Origin: Phoronis australis
Lineage: Eukaryota > Phoronida > Phoronidae
Length of the DNA stretch: 64,000 nt
Reading direction: 5' to 3'
NCBI GenBank assembly: GCA_002633005.1
Contig: NMRA01000016.1
Coordinates: forward strand, 985,874 to 1,049,873
The first letter of the stretch is position 1, and each line of letters opens with the position of its first letter. Under the pieces are notes generated by a model that saw only the letters and a list, made by a program, of their open reading frames with translations, had not been told where the DNA came from and did not search any database. Of the stretch, positions 22,868 to 33,785 are shown piece by piece. The translations under genes were made by a program, and so were the position numbers.

Positions 22868-24057
22868 AACAGCTTATTATTTAAAATGACTTATTCTTAT
22901 TAAAATGACATAGGCAGAAAATTGAATTTTGGGCCTAAAAAGCGAGGCCGCCTATATTAATATAGAAGGCCCCGCCGAAAGGCGGCCGAAGAGCGGGGCC
23001 CCCCGATGAACTACATACGCGACAAAAGCCGGAGGGAGTGAAATTAAGCCAACGGAGTGACGTCACCCAGGCCATTGAGCCGACCGACTGACGTCTGCAA
23101 GAAAAAGGCCCACAAGAAAAAAATAGAACACCTCGAATCCAAATAGGGGGTCGGTGCAATACCTGGGACCAAAGCGGTTCCGAAAGGGGCACAAACGAAG
23201 CTAGGTCTGTAGTGGACATGTGGGAGACTGAATTTGTGCAAACGATGCATTTAATAATCATAGCGAAAAATCTTCGTGAGAGACCATCCGGAGTTGGTAT
23301 CAGGTGCATTTCCGGACGGTCTGGGGTCAACAAAAAACCACAGTTCAACTGTGATTCTACACCGATGTGATANNNNNNNNNNNNNNNNNNNNNNNNNNNN
23401 NNNNNNNNNNNNNNNNNNNNNNNNNNNNNNNNNNNNNNNNNNNNNNNNNNNNNNNNNNNNNNNNNNNNNNNNNNNNNNNNNNNNNNNNNNNNNNNNNNNN
23501 NNNNNNNNNNNNNNNNNNNNNNNNNNNNNNNNNNNNNNNNNNNNNNNNNNNNNNNNNNNNNNNNNNNNNNNNNNNNNNNNNNNNNNNNNNNNNNNNNNNN
23601 NNNNNNNNNNNNNNNNNNNNNNNNNNNNNNNNNNNNNNNNNNNNNNNNNNNNNNNNNNNNNNNNNNNNNNNNNNNNNNNNNNNNNNNNNNNNNNNNNNNN
23701 NNNNNNNNNNNNNNNNNNNNNNNNNNNNNNNNNNNNNNNNNNNNNNNNNNNNNNNNNNNNNNNNNNNNNNNNNNNNNNNNNNNNNNNNNNNNNNNNNNNN
23801 NNNNNNNNNNNNNNNNNNNNNNNNNNNNNNNNNNNNNNNNNNNNNNNNNNNNNNNNNNNNNNNNNNNNNNNNNNNNCCCCGCTCTTCGGCCGCCTTTCGG
23901 CGGGGCCCCTATATTAATATAGGGGGCACCGCTCTTCGGCCGCCTTTCGGCGAGGCCCCCTATATTAATATAGGCGGCCTAGCTTTTTAGGCCCAAAATT
24001 CAATTTTCTGCCTATGTCATTTTAATAAGAATAAGTCATTTTAAATAATAAGCTGTT
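22868..24057. mobile_element. palindrome-rich TIR element around an assembly gap
   Basis: The left arm from 22868 (AACAGCTTATTATTTAAAAT) and the right arm ending at 24057 are near-perfect inverted repeats for over 100 bases. TTAT flanks both ends (22864-22867 and 24058-24061), suggesting a 4-bp target duplication. The subterminal part consists of the palindrome CCTATATTAATATAGG alternating with a GC-rich block (GCCGAAAGGCGGCCGAAGAG), at least two units on the right. The interior is lost in 504 N. No transposase frame is visible. Confidence 0.65.
23373..23876. other. assembly gap (504 N)
   Basis: Run of N inside the palindrome-rich element. Strong secondary structure is a plausible reason for the gap. 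Confidence 0.95.
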
Positions 24058-24059
24058 TT

Positions 24060-25050
24060 ATGCTTTTAGTATTCCGTCATTTCGATATTAAAAGGTCCAC
24101 ATAGAACATAATTCGAGCTCCCCTATATTTTAGGCAGGGTGCGAGCATGCAAAAATGGAGTCCATTCACATACATTAAAAAGGTGCGTGCCCAGAAGCAC
24201 AAAATGTCTGCGTGTGCGCGAGAGACATAGCGTAGGTGCAGTCGACGTGGAATTGTTTATTTAGATTATGAATGCTAAGATGAGAGTATCTGCATGAACT
24301 ATCTAGTGCGCATTTCCCCCAAACTACTGGTGCGTGGACGCGACTGTTGTGATTTTGGGAGCAGCCGTTAACCTGGGAATGTGTGTAGGCATTTCTCTCT
24401 TGACAAGTGACAGATCATCCATTAACTTCAGCTGAAGTACATAGCCCAGCAAACACACGACCAGTCTTTTAGTCGCACACCAATTTTAGACTTGAAATGC
24501 GAGCTGAACAGCCAGAGCGGTTAACACGCAAGCTGGTCAACACATATTTATTGTAATTGAATGTGACTATTCCGAAGGGTTTATCTATGGGAATCCCAAC
24601 ACTTAACTTGCCGCTACGATCAGTAATCTTACAAGTTCTCACGCCATATTAAAAAAATTCCAAGCACCCTGATCAAATTATCAATCCGTACATACAAAGC
24701 AGACGCGTCGCCGTGACGAGTTGTCATTAACATACTACGCACCTCAACAGCCCTGCCATGCTGCCAATTGATGTCACTTGATGTTAAGTCATTATTTACC
24801 AATGTGCCTGTTGTAGAAACGATTGGCATTATCATTACTATTGTATGTCATCACCCATTCTCAAACCAGTTCATATCTCACAAACCAGGTTACATGTACA
24901 TGAGCTTGATGTCATTTTGAATTACGTAAAATTGGATCACTACTATGAGCCATGTACATTGCCTTTCTCCACTCGTTTCGTCGTTCTTTATCAGAAAACC
25001 TAATTTCCCAGAGATTCTCAAACCCAACCAGAGGGAAAGTCCCCAGCCAG
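24060..25050. other. no gene seen
   Basis: No supported frame or exon. Confidence 0.5.
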
Positions 25051-25059
25051 GATCCCAAC

Positions 25060-25175
25060 CTCACGAGGAAAGGAGTGCGCAGTCTTTCTGTCAACCAGTC
25101 GAGGACAGTAGTGCCCTGTCGGTTTCTCAACCTGTCGAAGTGGGTAGTGTACAGTCTGTCAACCGCTCGAAGATG
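25060..25175. repeat. 36-base tandem repeat, about three units
   Basis: Units begin CGAGGAAAGG, CGAGGACAGTAG and CGAAGTGGGTAG and end CTGTCAACC or related. Periods are 36, 36 and 33, all multiples of three. Both strands stay open through it (24945-25217 + and 24912-25373 -), giving 12-residue protein repeats in either case. I cannot tell whether either is translated. Confidence 0.6.
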
Positions 25176-25914
25176 AGTCTTCCCAGGGCCGGAACCAAAG
25201 TGCGGGAGCAAAGCTAGTAATTGGGAGCTGGTCTCTGAGATCGAAAACAATGTCTGATAAATTGCTTGTAAATGTATAGAAACGTCTCCTGAAACGCAGT
25301 AGACAACGAGGTGCGTATGAATGAGGAATAACGTGCGTGAGTGAAGAGTTTTATGCACGCCTGAGTGGTGCATGGCATGGGAATGTGTCTTACTTTTTCA
25401 GTAGGCAGAAAAATTAAGTGTACAGGCTAGCAATATTATGTTGTGGGAGTTGGGCAGGTCGGTTCGCAAACAAGAACATCATCGTCTTACTGAGAAGCGA
25501 AAACTCTGGTGCTGCCTCAGTTGGATCGCGGGAATTTGAATCCGTGAGAGGGTCGAGTGTGCGTTAGAGAAGAATTTTAAATGTCACTGCTGAGCAGCAT
25601 GCGGTATATCAGATTAGGGGAAGTGGAGGGAGAGAAAGGAACAGCTTAAAGGCGAAGGCAACCTTTTTTCATGTCACTTTTAGCAAAAACATGGTCTGTT
25701 GATTATCCTAGACATATTTTTCACTTAATTACAGCTTTTCGTAATTTAATTAATTTCTCGTCCTCTACTCCGGAAGTGACGTTTTGGGAGGCAAGAATTT
25801 CGCGCTAATTTCTTTTCATACAGTCTGACGGTGAGAGCAGTCGAGTCAGTCATTGTTCTACCTCTGTTGTGATAAGTTCGGTCGTCGTTTGCTTTTGTTT
25901 ACGAGTCAGTCAAC

Positions 25915-26241
25915 ATGCCACGCTGTTGCTGCGTAACAGGATATACTCATTATCGTCTCACACGTGCTTTGGGTACCTTGCATCGCTTTCCGAAGGATGA
26001 CACACTTCGCCGTACTTGGCAAGCTTGCTCGTGTGAAGAATGCAGCGCTACCCGTTCACGCAACGCACAAAGCAGTGGCAAGCATTTTCAGCCGTCAGAT
26101 TACGACAGAGATATGTCCGCTGAAATGATGAAGGTCCCTGCGAAACAACGCCTGAAGAGGGGTTCCATACCGTCGCTGTTGATTCCCGGCAGTGCCCCGT
26201 CGTCATCCCCGAGAAGTGCGTTTTTGAAGCGAGAAGCCTAG
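25915..26241 (+). pseudogene. THAP-domain N-terminus of a transposase (degenerate)
   Basis: An ATG-initiated frame of 108 residues starts MPRCCCVTGYTHYRL. It shows the THAP layout (a hydrophobic-Pro HRFPKD segment, LRRTW, GKHF, then LKRGSIPSLL). The zinc ligands are damaged: the second Cys position is Tyr10, and the Cys before GKHF is Ser. A further Ser-rich linker continues in another frame until about 26520, implying a frameshift. It is the leftover N-terminus of the Kolobok-like element's protein and would not bind DNA normally. Confidence 0.65.
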
Positions 26242-26589
26242 CAAGCTGTGGCCACTACATACAGTGACTGGAGGCACTTCATCGACTGTCACCCATGCCT
26301 CCGAACGTACCCCATAGCGTGCAATTCCAGGAACTAGTAGTGATTCCCTGTGTGCTGTTGTCTCTAGCCCAGAGCCTGTAAGCAGCCCTGCAGCGATGTT
26401 GAGTAGTGGGAGTGAATACAGACTCAGTTTGACACCCAGTGAAAAGGATAGTTCGTCATCCAATGAACAGATCGGTCAGCCTAAGTTTGATAAGTTTATT
26501 GTGAACTTGTATTGGAGCTATTTAGAAGGTGCCACGTGTGTGACGAGGGAGTCGCCGGGCGGGATGTAATCCGTTTGCGTGCTCAAGTC

Positions 26590-26696
26590 ACCATCCACTC
26601 GGAGTGTGTCGCCGGACACTCGGGCAAGTGGGACAGTTCTTCCTCTGTACGTGAGACGATAATGAGTACATCTCGGTAGGCAGAAACAGCGTGGCA
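26590..26696 (-). pseudogene. second, inverted THAP start in the right arm
   Basis: On the minus strand an ATG at 26696 opens MPRCFCLPRCTHYRL, the same start as the left arm. Here the Cys at residue 10 is kept. The resemblance fades after about 35 codons. It is part of the inverted right arm of the element. Confidence 0.6.
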
Positions 26697-27177
26697 TGTT
26701 GACTGACTCGCAAACAAAAGCAAACGACGACCGAACGTATCACAACCGACGAAGAATAATGACTGACTTGACTGCTCTCACAGTCAGACTGTATGAAAAG
26801 AAATTGGCGCGAAATTCTTGTCTCCCAAAACGTAACTTCCGGAGAAGACGACGAGTAATTTTAATTAAAATTAAATTACGAAAAGCTGTAAACAAGTGAA
26901 AAATATGTATGGGATAATCAACGAACCCTATTTTTGCTAAAAATGACATGAAAAAGGGTTGTCTTCGCCGTTAACAGAATGTTTGGAGCAGGACTACGGC
27001 GTGGGATACAACAAAACGCCGAAAAGTGCCTGGTGCTAGATGGGAGGCTTCAGTTCCGTGAGACAAGAGTAGCGTAAGTGAAAGATGAATTTTTGTACGT
27101 TGGAAAATCCAAACGATGCACAGGAAAGGAAGCCTGTTCTATACTTTTAACCTCAAAAAGCTTTCATTTATTTATAT

Positions 27178-27310
27178 ATGAAAAAATGACTCCATGGGGT
27201 CATTTTTACAGCAGTTCACATTAAATTCAGACCCAATTAAAAAGCGACGTGGGTCATTCTTTAATATTGAATAAGTACCCTAGGTCATTTTTATAGTGAA
27301 AAATGACCCT
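27178..27310. repeat. cluster of GGTCATTTTT motifs in both orientations
   Basis: Near-palindrome AAAATGACTCCATGGGGTCA with flanking A/T runs, then GTGGGTCATTC, then AGGTCATTTTTATAGTG followed by AAAAATGACC. The alternating orientation can form hairpins. Confidence 0.55.
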
Positions 27311-27316
27311 CGGGTT

Positions 27317-27345
27317 ATTTAAAGGCGAATGCCACCCAAAAAACA
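27317..27345 (+). mobile_element. lone Kolobok-like terminus
   Basis: TTAA followed by AGGCGAATGCCACCC resembles the ends of the elements at 25650 (AGGCGAAGGCAACC) and 39493 (AGGAGAAAGTCACC). No matching right end was found. Confidence 0.35.
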
Positions 27346-27816
27346 ACTTATTTTGTAACAATTTAGATCGAGTAGTTCTACTCGATAACGGCACGTTCAG
27401 TTGCGTTTCCTGACACCTGACGGCAGACAGGGGTGTTGAAATTATCCAATGACGTCATTAGTTTCACACAGTCTGTGCAGCAGTTCACAACACGGGTTAC
27501 TGGTGTCATCTTATCGCTTGAATTCATCCTTTAAAACCAATAAAACATCAAACTTCGATGTAAAATCCTTAAAAATACAAGATCTTATAAAAACGTGTTG
27601 TTTTATTTCGCTGTTAGGCCTACGGATTTATTGGTATTTAGACACACCGTAGCCTACAAAGTTCGGCAGGCCAATCTACCATGGTCCGTAGCAGGAGTTT
27701 GGGGTCTGTTCGGAGCTATATTCGAAGTATTTTTCCATAAAATGCAGACACGAGAACCGAGATCTGAGTTGTTTATACTTGTGATTTTTTTGAGTTCTAA
27801 AGACACAAAACGCTTG

Positions 27817-27916
27817 TTATCCCGGCCAGTGGCTCGGAACCCGATGAGGCCCGCCGTGGCCGAACAGACTCGTTATCCCGGCCAGTGGCTCGGAACCCGA
27901 TCAGGCTCGTCGCGGC
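27817..27916. repeat. 56-base direct repeat, two copies
   Basis: TTATCCCGGCCAGTGGCTCG starts at 27817 and again at 27873. The copies differ at a few positions. The block is GC- and CpG-rich compared with its surroundings. Confidence 0.75.
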
Positions 27917-28099
27917 CGCCGGGACTGGCACGAACATAAACCAATTTGAGTTGAAAACTAAACATCCAGTCACGAAAAGACTATAATAGTGAGCCGGTGC
28001 ATGTAATTATTTATGTGAATAGCCACGAAACTGAAAATCTACTTACTTGTCGGGGCCGCAAAGTCGGGTTCCCCTTAGGCAGACCTTCGGGGCAAGGTT

Positions 28100-29023
28100 G
28101 TACAGTAACAATGATTTGAATAATGTATTTGTATTTCCCCTAACATGTGACCATAGCATATAAAATTGAATAATTGTTACAAAACAGCTTTCTGTCAGCA
28201 AACACTGAATTGAGCATGGGCTCACACGGCCTCGGTGCCCGGTCACTTACCTTTGTTGCCGGCATCAAAAGCCCGTAACGCAGTGGTTTATTCATTACTG
28301 GCTTCTCAACACTTGCGCTCATGAATACTGCAAAGGAATTACAATTTGTATCTAATGAGACTGGCTTTGTTTCAGTTTCATATAAGCATTGGTTACGATG
28401 AGAATAATTCATTTTGAAACAGAACGCAGAATAATAAACCTCTACATGGCAACTCGCCTAGCGCCAATCCCGACTTGGCCAAGAGCTCATCCGACAAAGA
28501 CTTCATGGGTCGGATAGTTAGGTTTCACAGGCTATCATTTCGAACCGAAATACACTGATCAAGAAATGCTAGAGAAGCGACGTAAACATGTACAGGCAAC
28601 GGAACGTATGCCTTTGGATAGTTGTTTGGTAAGCTGGAATTCGTCTGAGAAATCACTGTCGATGAAATGCCGGCCACAGACACGGAGATGTTTCACGGCC
28701 TCATACTTGCTACTAACAGCGTACCTTTCATTCTGCATTACCGCGAGCCACTTCCTAAGCATTTCAGGCTCTCGAGGAAGTCGAAAAAACGATATACCTA
28801 TTTTCTTCGCAGCTTCATAGTTCGGGCAAGCGGGAACGATGCACCGCAATATAACGGTATTCACTCTGCAGACGAACCACGACGTCGCTGCGTCGTTCCT
28901 CAACTTCCTCACAGGTTAACGCGACACCTCTCGGCAAGGTAAGGTCGACCGTATAAGATGCGATGTGGATATAGACCGATTAAGACGGTAAAAAATACTA
29001 ATTAAATCGGTTGACATTCTCCT
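28100..29023 (-). mobile_element. THAP element, copy 2 (truncated)
   Basis: Reverse complement of 39493-40425 with moderate divergence. Its terminus AGGAGAATGTCAACC ends at 29023 beside TTAC (a probable mutated TTAA). It contains the THAP exon and the sequence after it. Homology stops just before the place where copy 1 continues into the long CXC-family gene, so this copy lacks that part. Confidence 0.65.
28559..28900 (-). pseudogene. THAP zinc-finger exon of copy 2
   Basis: The minus-strand frame encodes RCIVPACPNYEAAKK, ISFFRLP, LRKWLAV and VCGRHF. This retains the C2CH zinc ligands (C-x4-C and C-x2-H) and the hydrophobic core of a THAP DNA-binding domain. No ATG begins it (the frame opens with GTG and an acceptor-like CTGCAG is upstream), so it may be an internal exon. 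It is followed by a stop soon after the domain. Judged a transposase-derived relic. Confidence 0.65.
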
Positions 29024-29029
29024 TTACTG

Positions 29030-29720
29030 TTACACCAGTAGCACTGCTCTCCTGTTCCCTGTGTACCCCTAGGGGAAACGAAGGAAGCCAGCGAGGTACG
29101 GTGCCTAAGCACTGAAGCCGGGGCTAATTGTGACTTTGTGCATTTTGAAACATTCGACTACCCGGAAAGGCCACTTTGACCATTTTAGTATCTATTGCAC
29201 TTGCTATTAACGCCGGACTTCCCTGCCATCAAAACCTGTTACTCTCTTTTCCAACTAAGTCTTAGTTTAGAAATGGGGCCCTGTTATATTTTAAGGGAAC
29301 AAAATCAAATATAAATGTACGCGCACAAAAATGGGGTTCGTGGCATAAGAAATCGATCTTTTTCTGGTTTTACATACTACGACTATCTTAGAGAAGTAAA
29401 CCTCGACTAGAAAATTGTATCCACATGATATGCACCATTTTGCTTGTTTTGGAAGGGCGCTTAACGCTATTAACATTTGCAATGGGAGATGATGGATTCG
29501 CGAATGAATTGATTTTGAATAAAAGACGAAACATTAAGGACAAATGTAAGAGTACTCTTATTCCTAAATCCGCTTTTATTAGTAGCTACGAGCCAGTGAC
29601 TGCCGCCTCCCACTTGCATAAAAAAGTAATTTAGATATACATTGTACATCAGAAACCCTGCAGAACAATGTGCCAATGTGTGTATTCTTGATTAATGCTG
29701 TTCGTTTCATGCGCAATTCC
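29030..29720. other. no gene seen
   Basis: Short frames only. Confidence 0.5.
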
Positions 29721-29725
29721 ACCAG

Positions 29726-29868
29726 AAATTCTGTCTAGCAGTACTAAATCACTGATGGTTAACCAGTTTGATAACGTTATGATCAAGGGCATTGCCAAGG
29801 GGACGCCTGTGCCGAGAATAACTTGGACAAAAGGGTCCAAGCAGCAGCTACCTGTAGATCATAATATC
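29726..29868 (+). CDS. isolated Ig-like (I-set) exon
   Basis: It lies between an acceptor-like ATTCCACCAG and a good donor GTAAGTAC. It encodes the first half of an I-set-like Ig domain: EILSSSTKSLMVN, then IAKGTPVPRITWTKGSK, matching the usual A-x-G-x-P-x-P-x-I-x-W. The Cys expected before AKG is Gly. The second half of the domain (Y-x-C) was not found in the next 3 kb. It could be one exon of a large gene or a decayed copy. Confidence 0.35.
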
Positions 29869-29869
29869 G

Positions 29870-31860
29870 TAAGTACGATTGTTAACGTTTGGTTTGTCAT
29901 AGTGCAAGTACTTTCATTTAGATTCCTCAGCTGCTATCTTTTCGAGTGGAACGTCTTCAAAATTGTCAGAATAAATATAGATTAAGTAATTAGTAAGAAT
30001 AGATCTATTGTAATGTCAAAAATTTGTGCATCAATTATGTACTTTTAAATCATGAGGTCAAACTTGTTGACATGTACTTTAATGTCAAAATCTAATTTTA
30101 GATGGTGTTTACAACTTTGGTTCTGGGGTCAAAGCACTCTAGAGATTCTAGAAATTTCTGGCTACAAATTGTAACAGCCAGTGATATGATTAGATAAGAT
30201 CATGTCGTTTTTATAAGCCAATCGCTAAATAAGTAGATTATTATAATGTGGGCTAAAACCAAGAAGACATTCAGATTATTTTGGTTGATTGATTGAAGTA
30301 ATCTTTAAAGAGGGCGCTAGCGTAGTTACTCTTCTTTGTAGTTGATTCCTTATAATTAACAACAGGTTTCATTTGTCTAATTAGTGGCTATCATATAATA
30401 ACTTAATTACTGTATTTAATTCTCTCTCCATGTAAGCACAATCTCAAAGCATAGCTACCTTTTAAACAAACCTACAGTCAATTTCTGACAAACATAGATC
30501 AACCTTTTAAAGCACGTGTTACTGCATATGTTTTCATTGTCAAATGTAACATTTCTTGATCTATCCCTTGAGATACTAAACAATTTTCAAGAAAGAAATT
30601 AGCCAAAATCAATTTTTTTTTATTTTCAAAGGCTAGTCAATGTTGTAAACAATTTTTATATAAACATTGTCTGGTGTTAGCTGTGGTATAGAACTGTAAA
30701 ACAAAAGATTTGCACGGAGGCTTGAGCGAGTACCCTTTAACTGCAAAGTGAGCTGAAATTTGAGAAAATTTATTGCCTTATGTTAAAGATGTGCCCTTGC
30801 TTTTAGTAAACAAGACCAAACAAAAAGTTAATTAAAGGAAAAAATGTACCACCATTCTGCAGTATCCGAGAGACTTAATTTTTAACTCTTACTTCATCTG
30901 GCACTGTTTTTTCGCAATTTTGAGAGACGATAACGTGGTAAATTTTATTTACTGCTTTCACATCTCCCAAAATAATTTCGATGCATGGTGGACGATGCGG
31001 TAAACTTACGTGACGGCGTTCACCCGCTCGGTGACTTTACCAGACGTAAAGAGTTGTGAGTCTGTGATAGCATCTAGCTTCTTTGATAACTGCCAAGCTC
31101 GGTCTTTTGTCTGGTATGACAACAGGCAGGCCAATTATCTCCCAGGCTTATTACAGACCACGTGTTAACACAATCAAACCCAGAGCAAATTGGTATGTTC
31201 GGAAAGACTAGATAGCCGTAACTTCGATTGTAGTTGGGTGATTGTGGCTATTCAAAAATAAAACATGATCAGCACTTACGAAGAATTCAGAAATGCCATT
31301 GATTTATGTTCAAATATGTTAAAACTTAACTTTTATTTATAACGTTACAACGCAGTCAGGCTAGATACGATCTTATTGTAGAGTAGAGCAATTATCGAAC
31401 AAAAGAGAGCTTGCCCTTCAACCATCAATGCCAGAATGGATTTCATCAGTCGTGTAAGACAATGGCTACAGGGGTGTTCTTCCCAACTTGTTGTTGGGCT
31501 GTAGAACCGAACAAGTTTGGATCAACGAGAAAACGCCGTAATGCTCTTACACGACTCCATTAGAATATATTGAGCTTCGTAGACCATAAAATAATTTTTT
31601 TGAGGAGTAACGTCAAATTTCTACATAAACTCTTCATAACTAAGGAAATAACCATCAGAATATAGTTAGTCGTGTACATGAGTTATGCCTTTTTGAAACC
31701 ACTGTTTGCAGAAAACAGGCTTGATATCTATTAATATATTTGAATAATACAATCGTTTTCGGGAACTAACAATCTGAATTCATTTACATATTGAAAGACC
31801 TCTTTTCAAAACACATTATAAATCATTTGAGACATCTGTAAATTGCAAATCCCCGAACAA
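29870..31860. other. no gene seen
   Basis: AT-rich; no supported exon or repeat. Confidence 0.5.
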
Positions 31861-31867
31861 TAAGTAA

Positions 31868-32050
31868 TTATTTAAAAATCTGAGCATTAGCTAAAACTGC
31901 CCATGGACTTGTAGTACTTTGACAAAGTAGGCAACGAAACCAAGTTAATTTAATGGCTTTCATAAAAGAAGTGACGTCAATCATTCTGGTTCCACCATCA
32001 TTATACTCTTGAGCCATAGCCATGCGACAATTTCTTCGGTTTACCGTTCC
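31868..32050 (-). pseudogene. LINE reverse-transcriptase C-terminal fragment
   Basis: The minus-strand frame reads EYNDGGTRMIDVTSFMKAIK then LTWFRCLL and SPW. This matches the GGL-x-M-x-D-x-x-F-x-x-A-L-K-x-x-W segment found after the RT domain in many LINE ORF2 proteins. Only about 60 codons survive. Confidence 0.6.
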
Positions 32051-32059
32051 ATACAAAAC

Positions 32060-33295
32060 AGTAGAACAATTTGTTCAGTTGCTTCAGGAGGCCAGTCAAG
32101 GGGACGGGAGACTTGTAAAAAGATTTTAAAGTTTTGGCATCATTATGGATTTCACAAGTGTTATTCTTTCAAAAAGTGTCACGTTTCTTTTCCACTAGAT
32201 GGCTATAGCCTTATTTGTTTCACCAAGCTTACTGTTAAAATTAATGTCTGGAATTTTATTTAAATCACTGAAGAATTGAATACCCAGTAAAGTGAATTCT
32301 GATGTTGCCTATTTCAGTTTTATGTCACAGACATTTTTGAAAGTTACCCTTCATAGAACCTACATGTATTCAAATACAAATTGTTTTTTTCCAGATTGGG
32401 GTGTAGATTAGAATATTTTTCAAATTGGTTTATATTGTGAAGGGTTTTTCGCAGAGACTGCTCCGAGAAATATAAAAACATAACCAATAATCTGCATACT
32501 ACATCAGTTTGTATTCCACTGATCCGACCTGGACGCCCTCATCACTGTTGTCCAGTCTAAAGACCCAACCCGTAAACTCTGCACATGGTGATAATGGATC
32601 ACCTTGCCCGCAACCACACCCTGGGTAAAAAAGTTACATGTGACACCGTTTTGTATAGCACATTGCTTTGCCTTTCTGTTTAGTATATGAGTCCCCAAAA
32701 TTAAAGAAATTTAGAACTTTGTCAATAAAAACCAAGGCAAGGAATCAAACACCTTATTCGAAGCCCACCAGTAAAAGCATACCCGGTTTATTTAAGTCTT
32801 CAGTTAACTATATCAAGTGACAAGTCTGCTTTGTATTACAGAACGAACTCGTTGGGAACTACAAAACGACAAACGTTTGTAACTAATATTCAAGAGGAAG
32901 ATAGGCCTCCATCTTTTATTAAATTTAAACTGAACTTGTTAAATGCATTTATCGACATTATTTTGACATTTATCACTTTTACTTTTAAAAACGTTTGTTT
33001 TGCAATTCTCATCTCCATTTATAGCCTCAGGGGTCTACTTTTGTATTCATACACTTCTCAACTTGACACCTGATTGGCCACTCATATTTCCTTTGTTCAG
33101 TATGGCATGGTCTAGTTCATTCAGCCACCTACATCGTCATCTACAAGATCTACATTTTCCTTTGTATTTTTATGGGTTTTTGCCCACACTTGTCCACCTT
33201 TCCAATGCAACCTTCTTCAACTTCTCATGCCTCTGACTCATTTCTCTGTTATCTGTATCATCCGTTTTGAAGTACTAATGTCTTTTTCTACATTT
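32060..33295. other. no gene seen
   Basis: No supported feature; possibly further decayed LINE sequence. Confidence 0.4.
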
Positions 33296-33302
33296 CGCCC
33301 CA

Positions 33303-33785
33303 GGTGTTCATCCTCGGTAATTCCTACGTTCGTTGGCTGGACAACTTTGTGTCCAACCCTCCCCAGTCCCGCTACCTCCACAACTACGGCTTCCAGCCTT
33401 CCCGGGTCACCATTTCGTCCCTGAGCATCTCGGGCGGCACCCTTCTCCTCGGCCCTAGGTCCATCCAATCAGCCACCCGTTACTCCCCTTGTTCCCTTCC
33501 CGACATCGTTTTCCTCCAGACCGGAATGACCTCCAGTCGATCTCCATTGACCGCTATGTCCTGTCCTCACGCCTGGACTCGTTCACCGTTTTCTCTTAAT
33601 GGCTTACAACGTCCAGCGCGTCCTCGTTGGGCAAACGTTTCATCAGTTGCACTCTCGAAGGTGCTTCCGTTCTAGGCTTTGAGCCCTACATTTTTTCTAG
33701 ACTCACAATTCACTTCAACCATTCTGGGCTCTACAAGCGCACGCTCAGTATGCGTGTGGCCATCGGTCACTACTTCGGATAACTC
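33303..33785 (+). pseudogene. SGNH-hydrolase-like domain of a retroelement (frameshifted)
   Basis: Frame pieces read VFILGNSYVRWLDNF, SISGGTLLLG, PDIVFLQTG, and after frameshifts VLVGQTFH and FNHSGLYKRTLSMRVAIGHY. These resemble the blocks of the SGNH esterase-like domain carried by several invertebrate retroelements (the first block with Ser, the last with the His region). At least two frameshifts and a stop break it. Confidence 0.5.

Larger units (their letters stand above)
25650..26970. mobile_element. Kolobok-like DNA transposon with THAP fragment and inverted 5' ends
   Basis: TTAA flanks both ends (25646-25649 and 26971-26974). The left end AGGCGAAGGCAACC and the complement of the right end CGGCGAAGACAACC start inverted repeats of about 265 bases. 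The similarity continues inward past the ATG into the THAP-coding part on both sides. TTAA target sites plus a THAP domain are the known hallmarks of the Kolobok superfamily. No catalytic transposase domain remains, so this copy is non-autonomous. Confidence 0.75.

Noticed and set aside
23276-23990. Long open frames across 23276-23990 and 45450-45936
   Set aside because: They are open only because they cross runs of N.
24912-25373. 153-codon minus-strand ATG frame
   Set aside because: Largely the shadow of a 36-base tandem repeat; no recognisable domain, and the opposite strand is equally open.
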